From positions 2,976,001 through 3,040,000 of the forward strand of contig AP018280.1 of assembly GCA_004296455.1 (NCBI GenBank): DNA of 64,000 bases. Reading direction: 5' to 3'. Numbering within the stretch: position 1 is the first letter of the stretch; each line of letters opens with the position of its first letter. Source of the DNA: Calothrix sp. NIES-4101 (GTDB lineage: Bacteria; Cyanobacteriota; Cyanobacteriia; Cyanobacteriales; Nostocaceae). Position numbers and translations under genes: made by a program. The notes under the pieces were generated by a model. It saw only the letters and a program-made list of their open reading frames with translations, was not told the DNA's origin and made no database searches. This document shows positions 50,342 through 60,477 of this stretch, piece after piece.

Positions 50342-50427
50342 GTCCGCGATGCTGCTTGATGCAGTTGAAAACTAGCTATTGACTACTTAACTACTAATAG
50401 CGCAAAAAGTGTGCAGACGATTCACTT

Positions 50428-51753
50428 CTATTCATTCATATTCCGATAAGTTGCCACTGCCGAAGGTGAAACACGATTCAAGTAACGGAATATCCAATAT
50501 TTAAAAATAGTATCTAAAATTACAGGGAATGTGGCAATAAATAGGTAAATAAAGCTGTGACTTCCTGGTAATCCCCAATGTCGTGATACTCCTTCGAGAA
50601 TTACTTCCCAACCATGAGGTGAGTGAAAGCCAACAAAGATATCGGTGAATAAAATAATAATAAATGCCTTGGCGCTATCACTTAAACCGTAAACGACATG
50701 GTCTAAAAAATCTTTAAAAATAGCTATTTCTCGTTTGCTAATTAATAATAGCCAAATAAAGGCAATCACAGACATCATATCCGAGAAAACATTTTTAATC
50801 GCATTCCGGCTTTCTCCTCGATATTCTTCAGCAAGTTCGAGGGCTTTACCTCTAACTTCTTGTTCTATTTCTGTTGTGGACAGGGGAGATTTCAGCCCAA
50901 TTAAATTTTGAAATCTTAGTCTTTCCTCATATCTTTGTAACTCAACTAATGCTTCTTCTTCCATTTCCGCATTAATGAAAATATCCACCGTTTCTTGATT
51001 ACGGAAATGGTCAACTATTGGCCCCACCACAAAGGCTTTGGAAACTTGATGTGCTAGAATTGGAATAATAATTAGTAAGAGGATAAATCTAACGGAAATG
51101 ATGGTACGGCGTTGAGCTTTACGAAAATTTTGGACAACATCTTGTTCAGCATTCGGGTCTAATTCTACCTGAAGGCGGCTAATTGTACTTAATATCGAAC
51201 GAGGTAAAACTCCGGTTGTATTGGTTTTGCTACTTTGAATAGTATTACTATTTGTATTAGCTGCTAAATTTTGTGATCTAATATTTGATTGTATGATTGT
51301 CCCTGGTTCGTTGGCATTATTCACTAGTGATGTAGGGAAGTTCTCTCTGATATCAAAATCATCACTTTCATCTATATATTTTGTTGTAATTGTATCGATT
51401 ATTTGTAACTTTGCTAAAACCTCTGCGGCTGTAATTAATTCTACCCCGTATTTTTTTGCACCTTTTTGATTCGATTCATTAAGAAAGATGCGACTATAAT
51501 TGAATTCTGTAAGTCGCATTCTGACAATTTTAAGTTGTTGGCGTAAATCCGATGCAAAAAAAACATTGACACTCCCAGATGTTGTCAAGTCGGTGTTAAT
51601 TTTATTACCATTAAAATATTCATCTTCGATTTGTTTAATTTTTAATGCAGCCGCATATGCTGCGTATAATGAACGTTGTGGTGTTTGTAAATACCACTTA
51701 TAAAGTGAGACTAAATTCGAGTAAACTTTTTGACTGAGACTGGGGTTATTCAT
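50428..51753 (-). CDS. pxcA: Proton extrusion protein PxcA (CemA-like)
   Basis: 441 residues from ATG 51753 (MNNPSLSQKVYSNLVSLYKW). The N-terminal 230 residues are soluble with a long low-complexity part (NTNSNTIQSSKTNTTG). The CemA domain has four membrane segments: SVRFILLLIIIPILAHQVSK, MSVIAFIWLLLISKRE, AKAFIIILFTDIFVGFHSPH and YLFIATFPVILDTIFKYWIF. PxcA acts at the inner membrane in light-induced proton release and aids pH control. Length fits the family. It is divergent from the large P-loop protein gene at 51844. Confidence 0.9.
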   Translation of the reverse strand: MNNPSLSQKVYSNLVSLYKWYLQTPQRSLYAAYAAALKIKQIEDEYFNGNKINTDLTTSGSVNVFFASDLRQQLKIVRMRLTEFNYSRIFLNESNQKGAKKYGVELITAAEVLAKLQIIDTITTKYIDESDDFDIRENFPTSLVNNANEPGTIIQSNIRSQNLAANTNSNTIQSSKTNTTGVLPRSILSTISRLQVELDPNAEQDVVQNFRKAQRRTIISVRFILLLIIIPILAHQVSKAFVVGPIVDHFRNQETVDIFINAEMEEEALVELQRYEERLRFQNLIGLKSPLSTTEIEQEVRGKALELAEEYRGESRNAIKNVFSDMMSVIAFIWLLLISKREIAIFKDFLDHVVYGLSDSAKAFIIILFTDIFVGFHSPHGWEVILEGVSRHWGLPGSHSFIYLFIATFPVILDTIFKYWIFRYLNRVSPSAVATYRNMNE

Positions 51754-51843
51754 CGCAAACAATCATCCAGCATTATTTTGATGTTTGATTAACCTAAATG
51801 TGAATTTAAGAGTTATGCTAACAAATTAGCAAGGAGACGGTTC

Positions 51844-54009
51844 GTGACTTTAGATTCGCTGTGGATTGTTGGTCCAAGTCGCTGCGGGAAAACAACTCGC
51901 TTGGTAGAACAGTTTTGTATTTGGGTACAAGATGCAAATCGCAGTCAGGATTTATTTTATACTATAAATTCCGTTGGGAGTAGCAATAGTTTTATACCGC
52001 GTCGAGTGTTTCTACACCCCAATAATCCAGGTGTTTTGCTATTTGCTGCTAATAGTGATAATCAACGTGAACTTAATGATAAAATAATGACATCAACCCA
52101 GGGAAAATACCCAATTCGGGTGAAAACTTCCTTAGGTTTTTTTCAGGATGAAGTAGTTTTATATTTTCCTTTATTAGTTAAATTATTAAACTTAAAAGCG
52201 CAATTTCCAGTACGCTTACGCCCAGAAACCGAGCAAGAATTAGCGACAAAATTGTGGAAAAATTATCTCACCGATGATATTTTGCGACGGGCGGGGGTGA
52301 ATGAATATCGTTTGGTACGAAGAATTCTTGACTTGTTGCAGTTAGCTGCTTTGAGTGGTACGGCTTGTGAGGAAATTAGTAATGTTTTAGCAACGGCATT
52401 ACAGCAAGAAAGTAATTCTCATTTGGAGCCTAATTTTTTGGCTGACTTGTTATTAGAGTGGCGTAATTGGTGTTTACAACGAGGATTTTTAAGCTACGGA
52501 ATTATTACAGAACTTTACAGCCAGTATTTATTACCAAATCCGAGTTACCAACAGAGGTTGGTGCAGCGATACCAGGCAATACTAGCAGATGATGTTGGGG
52601 ATTATCCAGCGATCGCTCGTAATTTGTTTGAGGTACTCTTAGATCAGGGTGCGGTGGGGGCATTTAGTTACAATCCTGATGGGGTGGTGCGGTTAGGATT
52701 GGGTGCAGACCCGAAGTATCTGGAAGGTTTAGCTGCAAGATGTGAAGTGGAAACATTGACACAGCGACATGTAAAGAGTCTAGGGGATGTTTTAGCGACT
52801 CCCATCATAGAACTGATCACTGAACCGATGACATTATTGAGTTTACCAGATACAGTCCAGTCCATGGAAACGATGTCGCGGGCATTGTTATTGCGACAAA
52901 CCGCCGAGATGATAGTCAAGGCAGTCAAAGAACAGCAAGTGGAGCCGAAGGATATTGTTATTATTGCACCTGGTTTAGATGCGATCGCTCGATATTCTCT
53001 AGTCGAAATCCTCAGTAAGCAAAATATTTCCCTGTATTCGTTAAATGACCAAAGACCTTTAATTGCATCGCCGATTGTGCGAGCTTTACTAACCCTGGTA
53101 GCTTTAGTTTATCCTGGTTTGGGACGTTGGGTAGATCGGGATGCGGTTGCCGAGATGTTGGTGGTTTTGAGTCGCGGTAATTTGCCCAGGGAAGGAGATG
53201 TACATATTGACCCAGTGAGGGCTGGTATAATTGCTGACTACTGCTTTGTCCCCCATCCAGAACAACCCGACTTACTCGCTGCGAATGCCTTCGAGCGTTG
53301 GGATCGATTGGGTTTTGCGGCAACAACTGCCTATGGTGATATTTTGCAATGGATTCAGGAAAAACGGAGTCGAGTGGCAGCACGTCTACTACCGAGTCCC
53401 ATTTCCTTGATATATACAGCAATTGAAAAGTTCTTTCTCAATGGCAGTATTTTACCCTACGACCATTTAGCGGAATTGCGTGAATTACTGGAAACTGCAC
53501 AGCACTATTGGGAAATTGATACCAGATTGCGTCCTCAAGAAATTGGCAAAGAAGCAGAATTATCTCAGTCCACAATTGCCGAATTTATCCAATTACTACG
53601 ACGAGGGACTGTTTCGGCGAATCCATACCCCATGCGTCCCCTGGGTGTAGCTGCCAATGCCGTGACGTTGGCGACAATATTTCAATACCGTGCCAGTCGC
53701 AAATCCCATAAATGGCATTTTTGGCTAGATATTAGTTCCCCATTGTGGGCAAAAGGTGGTGCGGCGACCTTATTTGGTGCGAATATATTTTTACGCGATC
53801 GCTTGGGACAACCTTGGACGGCGGCAGATGAGACTATTGCTGAACACCAACGAATCAAGCGAATTTTAGCCGACTTATTGGCGCGAGTTTCCGAAAGATT
53901 ATATCTATGCCATAGCGAATTGGCGGTAAATGGACAAGAACAATTAGGTCCATTATTACCTTTGGTTAATGCTTGTGTTTCTGTGGTGAATGAACCTATC
54001 ACTGTTTAA
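51844..54009 (+). CDS. Large P-loop protein related to UvrD/AddB-type helicases (often named recombinase family)
   Basis: 721 residues with GTG start at 51844, AAGGAG upstream. P-loop GPSRCGKTTRLVEQF lies at residues 9-23. Further parts: AILADDVGDYPAIARNLFEV (motif II-like with DDVGDY), KDIVIIAPGLDAIARYSLVE and ISLYSLNDQRPLIASPIVRA. The order resembles helicase-nuclease subunits of the AddB/RecC type whose motor is reduced. No nuclease Cys cluster is seen. It is a conserved cyanobacterial protein; a role in DNA recombination is likely but not proven. Confidence 0.6.
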   Translation: MTLDSLWIVGPSRCGKTTRLVEQFCIWVQDANRSQDLFYTINSVGSSNSFIPRRVFLHPNNPGVLLFAANSDNQRELNDKIMTSTQGKYPIRVKTSLGFFQDEVVLYFPLLVKLLNLKAQFPVRLRPETEQELATKLWKNYLTDDILRRAGVNEYRLVRRILDLLQLAALSGTACEEISNVLATALQQESNSHLEPNFLADLLLEWRNWCLQRGFLSYGIITELYSQYLLPNPSYQQRLVQRYQAILADDVGDYPAIARNLFEVLLDQGAVGAFSYNPDGVVRLGLGADPKYLEGLAARCEVETLTQRHVKSLGDVLATPIIELITEPMTLLSLPDTVQSMETMSRALLLRQTAEMIVKAVKEQQVEPKDIVIIAPGLDAIARYSLVEILSKQNISLYSLNDQRPLIASPIVRALLTLVALVYPGLGRWVDRDAVAEMLVVLSRGNLPREGDVHIDPVRAGIIADYCFVPHPEQPDLLAANAFERWDRLGFAATTAYGDILQWIQEKRSRVAARLLPSPISLIYTAIEKFFLNGSILPYDHLAELRELLETAQHYWEIDTRLRPQEIGKEAELSQSTIAEFIQLLRRGTVSANPYPMRPLGVAANAVTLATIFQYRASRKSHKWHFWLDISSPLWAKGGAATLFGANIFLRDRLGQPWTAADETIAEHQRIKRILADLLARVSERLYLCHSELAVNGQEQLGPLLPLVNACVSVVNEPITV

Positions 54010-54120
54010 AATTCTCAGCAGATTCTTACTTGGCGATCGCTTTATACTCACATTACCTTCCCAAAAGTATCTACAATATTAAGTAAAGTAACAAATATAA
54101 ACAAACACCAGGGAGTTAAA

Positions 54121-54777
54121 ATGATATTCGGATTTGGTAAAAAACTCAGTTTGCCGAAACCAGAGGAGGCATTACCGGGACGCAGTCAAAAAATGCCAGT
54201 TCCCGCCAGCCACTTTGTCAATGGCAATCCTCTCAAGCCTCCTTTCCCGGAAGGAATGGAAACCGCCATGTTTGGTATGGGCTGTTTTTGGGGAGCGGAA
54301 CGTAAATTTTGGCAATTGAATGGTGTATTTAGCACTGCCGTCGGCTATGCTGCTGGTTATACTCCCAATCCCACATACAAGGAAGTATGTTCGGGAATGA
54401 CGGGTCATAATGAAGTGGTATTGGTGGTATTTGACCCCAAAGTAATTAGTTATACGGAAATCCTGAAAACCTTCTGGGAAAACCACAACCCTACCCAAGG
54501 GATGCGCCAAGGAAATGATACAGGAACACAGTACCGTTCGGGAATTTACACATACTCGCCGGAACAAAAGCAACTTGCCGAATCTTCACGCAAGATGTAT
54601 CAGGAAGCACTGAATTCTTCTGGCTACGGTGAAATTACCACGGAAATTTTGGATGCACCGGAATTTTATTACGCTGAGGATTATCATCAACAATATTTAG
54701 CCAAGAATCCCGGTGGTTACTGTGGTTTAGGTGGGACTAATGTTGCTTGTCCGGTGGGATTGATGCAGCAATCTTAA
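54121..54777 (+). CDS. msrA: Peptide methionine (S)-S-oxide reductase MsrA
   Basis: 218 residues. The catalytic [13 protein letters not shown] has Cys55; [29 protein letters not shown] and [20 protein letters not shown] follow in the usual order, and the resolving Cys lies at the end ([14 protein letters not shown]). The enzyme repairs oxidised methionine. The first 40 residues are an extension common in cyanobacterial MsrA. The gene is preceded by a consensus-like leader (CAGGGAGTTAAA) with a good Shine-Dalgarno. Confidence 0.94.
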   Translation: MIFGFGKKLSLPKPEEALPGRSQKMPVPASHFVNGNPLKPPFPEGMETAMFGMGCFWGAERKFWQLNGVFSTAVGYAAGYTPNPTYKEVCSGMTGHNEVVLVVFDPKVISYTEILKTFWENHNPTQGMRQGNDTGTQYRSGIYTYSPEQKQLAESSRKMYQEALNSSGYGEITTEILDAPEFYYAEDYHQQYLAKNPGGYCGLGGTNVACPVGLMQQS

Positions 54778-54818
54778 AGTTGTGAATGGTTAATGGGTAT
54801 TAACTAAACCATTAACTA

Positions 54819-56015
54819 TTAAAAAACATGAAGTAACGCCGCCAGAGCCACTGCCCACAATATCATGCTAAAGGGTGCGCCAATGAGTAGACCTGCGATC
54901 GCCCATCCACGTTGATGTTGTTTAAAATGTTCGATACTGCGCCAACGTCTACTTTTCCAAGCCCATTCATTACCTTTAGCACCAAGTAAGATTGCCATAA
55001 TCAAGCCAATGGATGGGAAGAAACATAATAACCCAATCCAAACTTGATTTGTCCACACCCAACACCAGGGCATGAGAAAAGCGCCCCAATTCCAACCCAA
55101 AATTTCGTCGGGTATGGTTTCGTTATTATTCTGAATCCCGCACCCAGAATTATTTAATGCTTGTTGACGTGGTGGTATTTTGTTGACATTCACCAACTGT
55201 AAACCTAAGCCAGATTTCAGTGATTCCAAAGCTAGGGATGCAGTTGCAAAGCGATTTTCGGGTGCGGGTTCAGTTAATTTTTGTAACCAAGCCAGAAAAT
55301 GGGGACTTAAATTTACCAAATGGCTAAACTGGATGCGTAAATCGCGCTGGGGTAACTCTGCTGGAGGAATACCCGTGAGTAAATGGATAAGGGTTGCCCC
55401 CAATGCATACAAATCGGATGCGGGTACAGCTTTCCCGCCAAATTGTTCCATCGGTGCATATCCGTAGGTTCCCACCACAGTGAAAGTCACACCTTCTTTG
55501 ATAGCTTTATCTTGAACCGCACCAAAATCAATTAAATAAATACGTTTATCTATCCCTAACATTAAATTGCTAGGTTTCACATCACGATGTAACACTACAG
55601 GATTCAATTCGTGTAGATAAATTAATATTTTTAAAATATCAATAGCAATTTTTCGGGCTTGCTTTTCCGTAAAACGTTGATGCTTGGCTAATTTATCCTT
55701 GAGAGATTCCCCAGGGATATATTCCTCAACCAAGCCAAACCATAAACTGCGATCGTCAATACAAAAATAATCTATATATTTGGGAATGCGAGGATGTTCA
55801 AGCTGTTTGAGGATTTGTGCTTCCCGTTCAAATAGTTTCAAATCATCCCATTGCACAGCACCACCAAATGCTAGCAATTTGACTACAACCCGCCCATCTT
55901 TAGCATCTTCCGGTGCTTCTAAATCTTTAGCCAGCCATGTTTGGCGAATACCGTTGTTACCAAGTAAACTTTCTAACTGGTAGCGATTCTGTAAAATCTG
56001 TTCTGTTTCCAGCAT
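54819..56015 (-). CDS. Serine/threonine protein kinase with C-terminal membrane domain
   Basis: 398 residues from ATG 56015, with AGGGTAAG upstream; a longer frame from 56123 lacks a ribosome site. The kinase domain is residues 10-280: RYQLESLLGNNGIRQTW, VVVKLLAF (Lys), VVLHRDVKPSNLML and IYLIDFGAVQDK. The C-terminal 90 residues have two membrane segments (WIGLLCFFPSIGLIMAILLG and AIAGLLIGAPFSMILWAVAL). This layout is common among cyanobacterial Spk-type kinases. Substrate unknown. Confidence 0.9.
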   Translation of the reverse strand: MLETEQILQNRYQLESLLGNNGIRQTWLAKDLEAPEDAKDGRVVVKLLAFGGAVQWDDLKLFEREAQILKQLEHPRIPKYIDYFCIDDRSLWFGLVEEYIPGESLKDKLAKHQRFTEKQARKIAIDILKILIYLHELNPVVLHRDVKPSNLMLGIDKRIYLIDFGAVQDKAIKEGVTFTVVGTYGYAPMEQFGGKAVPASDLYALGATLIHLLTGIPPAELPQRDLRIQFSHLVNLSPHFLAWLQKLTEPAPENRFATASLALESLKSGLGLQLVNVNKIPPRQQALNNSGCGIQNNNETIPDEILGWNWGAFLMPWCWVWTNQVWIGLLCFFPSIGLIMAILLGAKGNEWAWKSRRWRSIEHFKQHQRGWAIAGLLIGAPFSMILWAVALAALLHVF

Positions 56016-56480
56016 CTTACCCTTGCTAATGATGGAGATTGTACGCAGAGATTTGGTATAAATTGGTATTGCTAAATTTATTAACCGATCGCTTATAGTA
56101 TTTTCAACAAGACCTAAAAACACGAATTTTGAGGAATTGTTATGCTCAAGAAACCGGATTTTTCCCTTTTTAATCAGCAGTATTTTTGATTTACTGCTAT
56201 GGGTAGATTATATTTTGATTTAGCGGTACCAATTCTTATATGGTAGCGAGAATCAAGAAAGCTGGTTAATTTTTCATCTCTTCTTCAAAAATGAGATCAA
56301 TGCGGTGATGATTTTATTAGAACTAGTTGCTCCATGTCTGCAATGGGTTGTTTTCTAGTACGTCATTGTGAATTAGTTCTTTCCGACTGCTTGAGTCTTT
56401 TACCGCTCGTTCTCTGATTGATATTTTAAAACCGGATGGGGCTGAGTATTTACTAGAATTCTACAAGCGATCGTGATTAT
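56016..56480. other. Gene-free stretch of about 460 bases
   Basis: No coding region is supported. The piece AAGAAACCGGATTT near 56150 belongs to the dispersed AGAAACC repeat type. The rest, especially 56300-56470, may be a decayed gene, but I cannot name it. Confidence 0.4.
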
Positions 56481-56759
56481 TCAGTGATGGTAGGAGGGTT
56501 CCCATCTAAAGCAAATTGATAATTTGCCAAATGATGTTAGCGATCGCTCGCGTGCTTGAGAAAATTCAAAATCTGGCTTTGGAACCTCGTCCTGATTCAG
56601 TTTAGAGAGTTTTTCTTCATTACTTAAAGCTTGCTCTGTTTCAACTATTTGATTTGGTGAGACAAGCACATCAACAATAATTTCCGCACCATCAGGAATA
56701 TAATTAATTTGCCCTAATAGTTCAATTGTTTGACCGCCTTTGATACCTTTAATTTTCAT
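56481..56759 (-). CDS. Antitoxin-like small protein, perhaps with altered C-terminus
   Basis: 92 residues, ATG 56759. The start MKIKGIKGGQTIELLGQINY and IPDGAEIIVDV resemble the short beta-strand part of AF2212/DUF104-like antitoxins of cyanobacterial toxin-antitoxin pairs. The last 25 residues (SLTSFGKLSICFRWEPSYHH) do not look like a normal end and may result from a frameshift. No PIN or RelE toxin gene is seen downstream at 56480. An orphan or decayed antitoxin is the most likely reading. Confidence 0.4.
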   Translation of the reverse strand: MKIKGIKGGQTIELLGQINYIPDGAEIIVDVLVSPNQIVETEQALSNEEKLSKLNQDEVPKPDFEFSQARERSLTSFGKLSICFRWEPSYHH

Positions 56760-57091
56760 TTGCTATATATTCCTTTTGAATTAATGTATAGATGTAATTA
56801 ACACAAATACTTTTAAGCTCTGAACCCATCACACCCAAATATAGGAATCCGATTTGATTATTGACAATATATGTAGGGTAAGTTAGTGACAGCGTAATGT
56901 ACCATTCGCGGGTATTTGGTGCGTCACGAACTCCTTTCTAAGACAACCTACTTTAAGGGGCGATCGCAATTGTCTTCTGTTTTCAGAGAATTTAATAGCA
57001 ACACCAACTCAAACAGCAAGCCGTATCTACCCATAATTGAGCTTCCCCAAAATCATCCCTACTAATCGTGATCGCATTTATCCAAATCACC
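56760..57091. other. Gene-free stretch of 332 bases
   Basis: No gene or strong hairpin is seen between the antitoxin-like gene and the end of radA. It contains the string TTAGTGACAGCGTAATGTACC near 56885, a frequent type of intergenic repeat remnant, and one HIP1-like GCGATCGC at 56961. Confidence 0.4.
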
Positions 57092-58654
57092 CTACTCCTC
57101 ATCATCATCGGGTGGAAAATCCTCTTCAGTCAGACTTTGCTGAGGTATCGCCGCAATGATGGCATCAATTACCTTCGCAACGGGTGTAATTTCAATATTT
57201 AAATCGGGAAATTTGGTTCCTTTAGGGACGAGCGCACGTTTAAAGCCTAATTTTGCAGCTTCTTTTAACCTTAGTTCCATCTGGGAAACCGATCGCACCT
57301 GTCCACCTAAACCAACTTCACCAATTAATACCGTCCCTGAATCCACAATCCGATCGCGAAAACTGGCAACTAAAGCGATCGCTACTGCTAAATCTACCGC
57401 AGGTTCTTCTACATTCAAACCACCTACCGATGCAACGTAGGAATCCAACTTTGACATCGGTACGCCAACTCGTTTTTCTAATACTGCTAATATTTGTACC
57501 AGACGGTTATAATCAACACCTGTTGTTGAACGCCGAGGTGAAGCATAACTCGTCGGGCTAACTAATGCTTGCAACTCAACTACAATCGGGCGCGTACCTT
57601 CACAAGCCACCGTAATAGCACTTCCCGGCGAAGGATCATCGCGATTACCGATAAATAACTCGGAGGGATTTGGTACTTCTCGTAACCCATTCGCTACCAT
57701 TTCAAAAATGCCAATTTCATGGGTGGCACCAAACCGGTTTTTGACTGTGCGTAACAATCTATGCGATGCAAACCTATCCCCTTCAAAATACAATACTGTA
57801 TCTACCAAATGTTCTAGTACCCTGGGGCCTGCGATCGCACCTTCTTTGGTCACATGTCCAACTATCAACATGGTAATATCTTCATGTTTCGCCACTTTCA
57901 TCAATCCCGCAGTACATTCCCGTACCTGTGCGACTGAACCGGGCGCAGATGCCAAACTGGGGAAGAACACCGTTTGAATACTGTCGATGACGGCGAGATT
58001 GGGCTTTAACGAATCAATCTCACGCAAAATTTCTTCTAAATCAGTTTCTGGTAGTATGTATAGTTCTGCCGTACTTCCAGGCAAAGTCACGACTTTTTTA
58101 GTCTCTTCCGTTGCCTTCCCATTCCCGTTATCATTTACATGCTCTATATGTTCGTTCTCACTTCCATTTTCATCATCAGGTTGTTTTGTCACCCCCAAGC
58201 GTGAAGCTCGTAACTTTACCTGCTGCCCTGATTCTTCACCCGATACATAGAGGATGCGATAACGCTGTGCCAGCTCATTTGATACCTGCAACAACAAAGT
58301 AGATTTACCGATGCCTGGGTCACCACCGATGAGTACTAAAGAACCAGGTACAATACCCCCACCAAGAACCCGATCAAGTTCGCCATATCCTGAAGGTAAG
58401 CGAGTTACTTGGCGATCGCTAATTTGGTCAAATCTCAGCGAAGCTCTGGCTTTGGGAACCTTATTACTAGATTTACGCTGCCCAGACTGATTATGCCAAC
58501 TACCAACACCGCGACTTGGGGATTCCGATGAAGCTTGCATAGTCACCTGTTCTTCGAGGGAATTATAGGTTCCACAAGCCGGACATCTACCGAACCATTG
58601 CGGAGATTCAGAGCCACATTCGTTACATACGTAAATTGTGCGTGGTTTTGCCAT
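57092..58654 (-). CDS. radA: DNA repair protein RadA
   Basis: 520 residues. N-terminal zinc finger CNECGSESPQWFGRCPACG, ATPase with Walker A GGDPGIGKSTLL, the RadA signature VKNRFGATHEIGIF, and the C-terminal Lon-like domain (DLAVAIALVASFRDR, IGEVGLGGQVRSV). An extra acidic insert of about 30 residues lies after RASRLGVTKQPDD (NGSENEHIEHVNDNGNGKA). RadA promotes branch migration in recombination. The length is 60-70 residues above the Escherichia coli protein, mainly due to this insert and the acidic tail. Confidence 0.95.
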   Translation of the reverse strand: MAKPRTIYVCNECGSESPQWFGRCPACGTYNSLEEQVTMQASSESPSRGVGSWHNQSGQRKSSNKVPKARASLRFDQISDRQVTRLPSGYGELDRVLGGGIVPGSLVLIGGDPGIGKSTLLLQVSNELAQRYRILYVSGEESGQQVKLRASRLGVTKQPDDENGSENEHIEHVNDNGNGKATEETKKVVTLPGSTAELYILPETDLEEILREIDSLKPNLAVIDSIQTVFFPSLASAPGSVAQVRECTAGLMKVAKHEDITMLIVGHVTKEGAIAGPRVLEHLVDTVLYFEGDRFASHRLLRTVKNRFGATHEIGIFEMVANGLREVPNPSELFIGNRDDPSPGSAITVACEGTRPIVVELQALVSPTSYASPRRSTTGVDYNRLVQILAVLEKRVGVPMSKLDSYVASVGGLNVEEPAVDLAVAIALVASFRDRIVDSGTVLIGEVGLGGQVRSVSQMELRLKEAAKLGFKRALVPKGTKFPDLNIEITPVAKVIDAIIAAIPQQSLTEEDFPPDDDEE

Positions 58655-58833
58655 TCTTATTGTTTCTTATTCTAATTAAATAATCTTAATTTTTTCTTTA
58701 AGTTTACAGTGCAAGAAAAAGTGAATAATTGCAAGACTTACAAGTTTTTACGAATAAATAATAGGAATGATATCTTAATAATATGGTAGTAAAAATTAAT
58801 CATGAAAATTTTAGTTAAGGAGCGTTGAGAAAC

Positions 58834-59562
58834 TTGGAAAGTCATAAAGAAAAAATCCTAGTGGTAGACGATGAAGCTAGCATTCGTCGAATATTAGAAA
58901 CGCGCCTTTCGATGATTGGCTATGATGTCGTCACTGCTGGAGATGGTGAAGAAGCTTTAGATACCTTTCGCAAAGCGGAACCAGATTTAGTAGTTTTGGA
59001 TGTAATGATGCCAAAATTGGACGGTTACGGAGTTTGTCAGGAACTACGTAAAGAATCAGATGTACCAATTATTATGCTAACAGCCTTGGGTGATGTTGCA
59101 GACCGGATCACCGGATTGGAGCTAGGAGCTGATGATTATGTAGTCAAACCCTTTTCCCCCAAAGAACTTGAAGCCAGGATTCGTTCGGTATTGCGTCGGG
59201 TTGATAAAACAGGAGCTTCTGGTATTCCTAGTTCCGGTGTTATCCACGTCAGTACCATCAAAATCGATACTAACAAACGCCAAGTTTACAAAGGTGACGA
59301 ACGCATTCGCCTCACGGGTATGGAATTTAGCCTATTGGAATTGTTAGTTAGTCGTTCTGGTGAAGCCTTTTCGCGATCAGAAATTTTACAAGAAGTCTGG
59401 GGATATACTCCCGAACGTCACGTAGATACTCGTGTCGTGGATGTGCATATCTCACGACTACGGGCAAAGCTCGAAGATGATCCAAGCAACCCAGAGTTAA
59501 TTTTGACAGCACGAGGTACAGGCTACCTTTTTCAACGTATCATCGAGCCTGGGGAGGAGTAA
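58834..59562 (+). CDS. rpaB: OmpR-type response regulator, RpaB-like
   Basis: 242 residues from TTG 58834; TTG at 58825 is the other option, and neither has an ideal distance to GGAG at 58819. The receiver domain (KILVVDDEASIRRILETRLS, LVVLDVMMPKLDGYG, MLTALGD, Lys in DDYVVKPFSPKELEAR) is followed by a winged helix (LTGMEFSLLELLVSRSGEAF and VVDVHISRLRAKLEDD). The sequence closely fits RpaB, the essential regulator of high-light response and photosystem genes. The partner kinase (NblS) is not in the window. Confidence 0.88.
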   Translation: MESHKEKILVVDDEASIRRILETRLSMIGYDVVTAGDGEEALDTFRKAEPDLVVLDVMMPKLDGYGVCQELRKESDVPIIMLTALGDVADRITGLELGADDYVVKPFSPKELEARIRSVLRRVDKTGASGIPSSGVIHVSTIKIDTNKRQVYKGDERIRLTGMEFSLLELLVSRSGEAFSRSEILQEVWGYTPERHVDTRVVDVHISRLRAKLEDDPSNPELILTARGTGYLFQRIIEPGEE

Positions 59563-59735
59563 ATAGTTAAGAGTTAGGGATTGGGAGTTAGAAGTTGGGA
59601 GTGGGGAGTTAGAAATGGTAAATTCGATACGATTGGATTTAGATTCACAATTTTTAACTTTTAATTCTGAACTTTTAATTCTCAATTTACATAATCCATA
59701 ACTAAATAATTCCTAATTCCTAACTTATTGTAATC

Positions 59736-60395
59736 ATGACAAAATCCGATCCAAATCGTGTTTTAAGGCGCTTACCTCTGGTGACAGGAGGACTAGGAGC
59801 TGTACTTTTATTTATAAATAGAATTTTGACACCAGAATTGACAAATTCTCAATCTCGTGCAGATGTATTGGGAGTTATTTTAAGTGCCCTATTAATTTTG
59901 ACAGGTTTATTATGGCAGCAGGTGCGATCGCAAATTCCCGATGCAGTGCAATTGATTGGCGAAGAAGGATTTGAACTCACATCGGACTTACCGGATGCTG
60001 TGAAAACAGAATTAGCTTGGGCATCCCGTCTGTTACTGTTAAATACCGTCACCAAAGCGATCGTTATAGTTTACCAGGGTAAAGTCATCTTGCGACGGGG
60101 AATCTTAGCCAAAAAATCGCAAGTTACTCCAGGTGCAATCTTAAATCGGGTAATCGAAAAACAAAAACCCGTTTATTTAGTGGATGTAAAAGCATATCCC
60201 GGCAAAATAGAATTTGACTATTTACCAGAAAATACACAAGGCATAATTTGCCAGCCACTAGGAGCAGAAGGGGCAATGATATTAGGTGCAAATGCTCCCC
60301 GAAGCTATACCAAACAAGATGAAAACTGGATAGCAGGAATTGCCGATAAATTAACTGTTAGCTTAAAAGCAGGAGTAGGAATTACAGATTCGTAA
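59736..60395 (+). CDS. Cofactor assembly of complex C subunit B (CCB2/CCB4-like)
   Basis: 219 residues. Two membrane segments near residues 14-30 (LPLVTGGLGAVLLFINRIL) and 45-62 (VLGVILSALLILTGLLW) precede a GAF-like soluble domain (FELTSDLPDAVKTELAWASR, IVIVYQGKVILRRGIL, GIICQPLGAEGAMILGANAP). This is the layout of CCB2/CCB4, which help attach heme c-i to cytochrome b6 at the thylakoid membrane. Downstream of rpaB by 173 bases, containing degenerate GGGAGTTAG-type repeats near 59570-59610. Confidence 0.75.
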   Translation: MTKSDPNRVLRRLPLVTGGLGAVLLFINRILTPELTNSQSRADVLGVILSALLILTGLLWQQVRSQIPDAVQLIGEEGFELTSDLPDAVKTELAWASRLLLLNTVTKAIVIVYQGKVILRRGILAKKSQVTPGAILNRVIEKQKPVYLVDVKAYPGKIEFDYLPENTQGIICQPLGAEGAMILGANAPRSYTKQDENWIAGIADKLTVSLKAGVGITDS

Positions 60396-60477
60396 TAAGA
60401 AATTAAAGATTGTAGCTTAAGAGCCATAAGTAATTGATTCCTGCCCCTATTCCCTATTACCCTTTCCCCTTATCCTT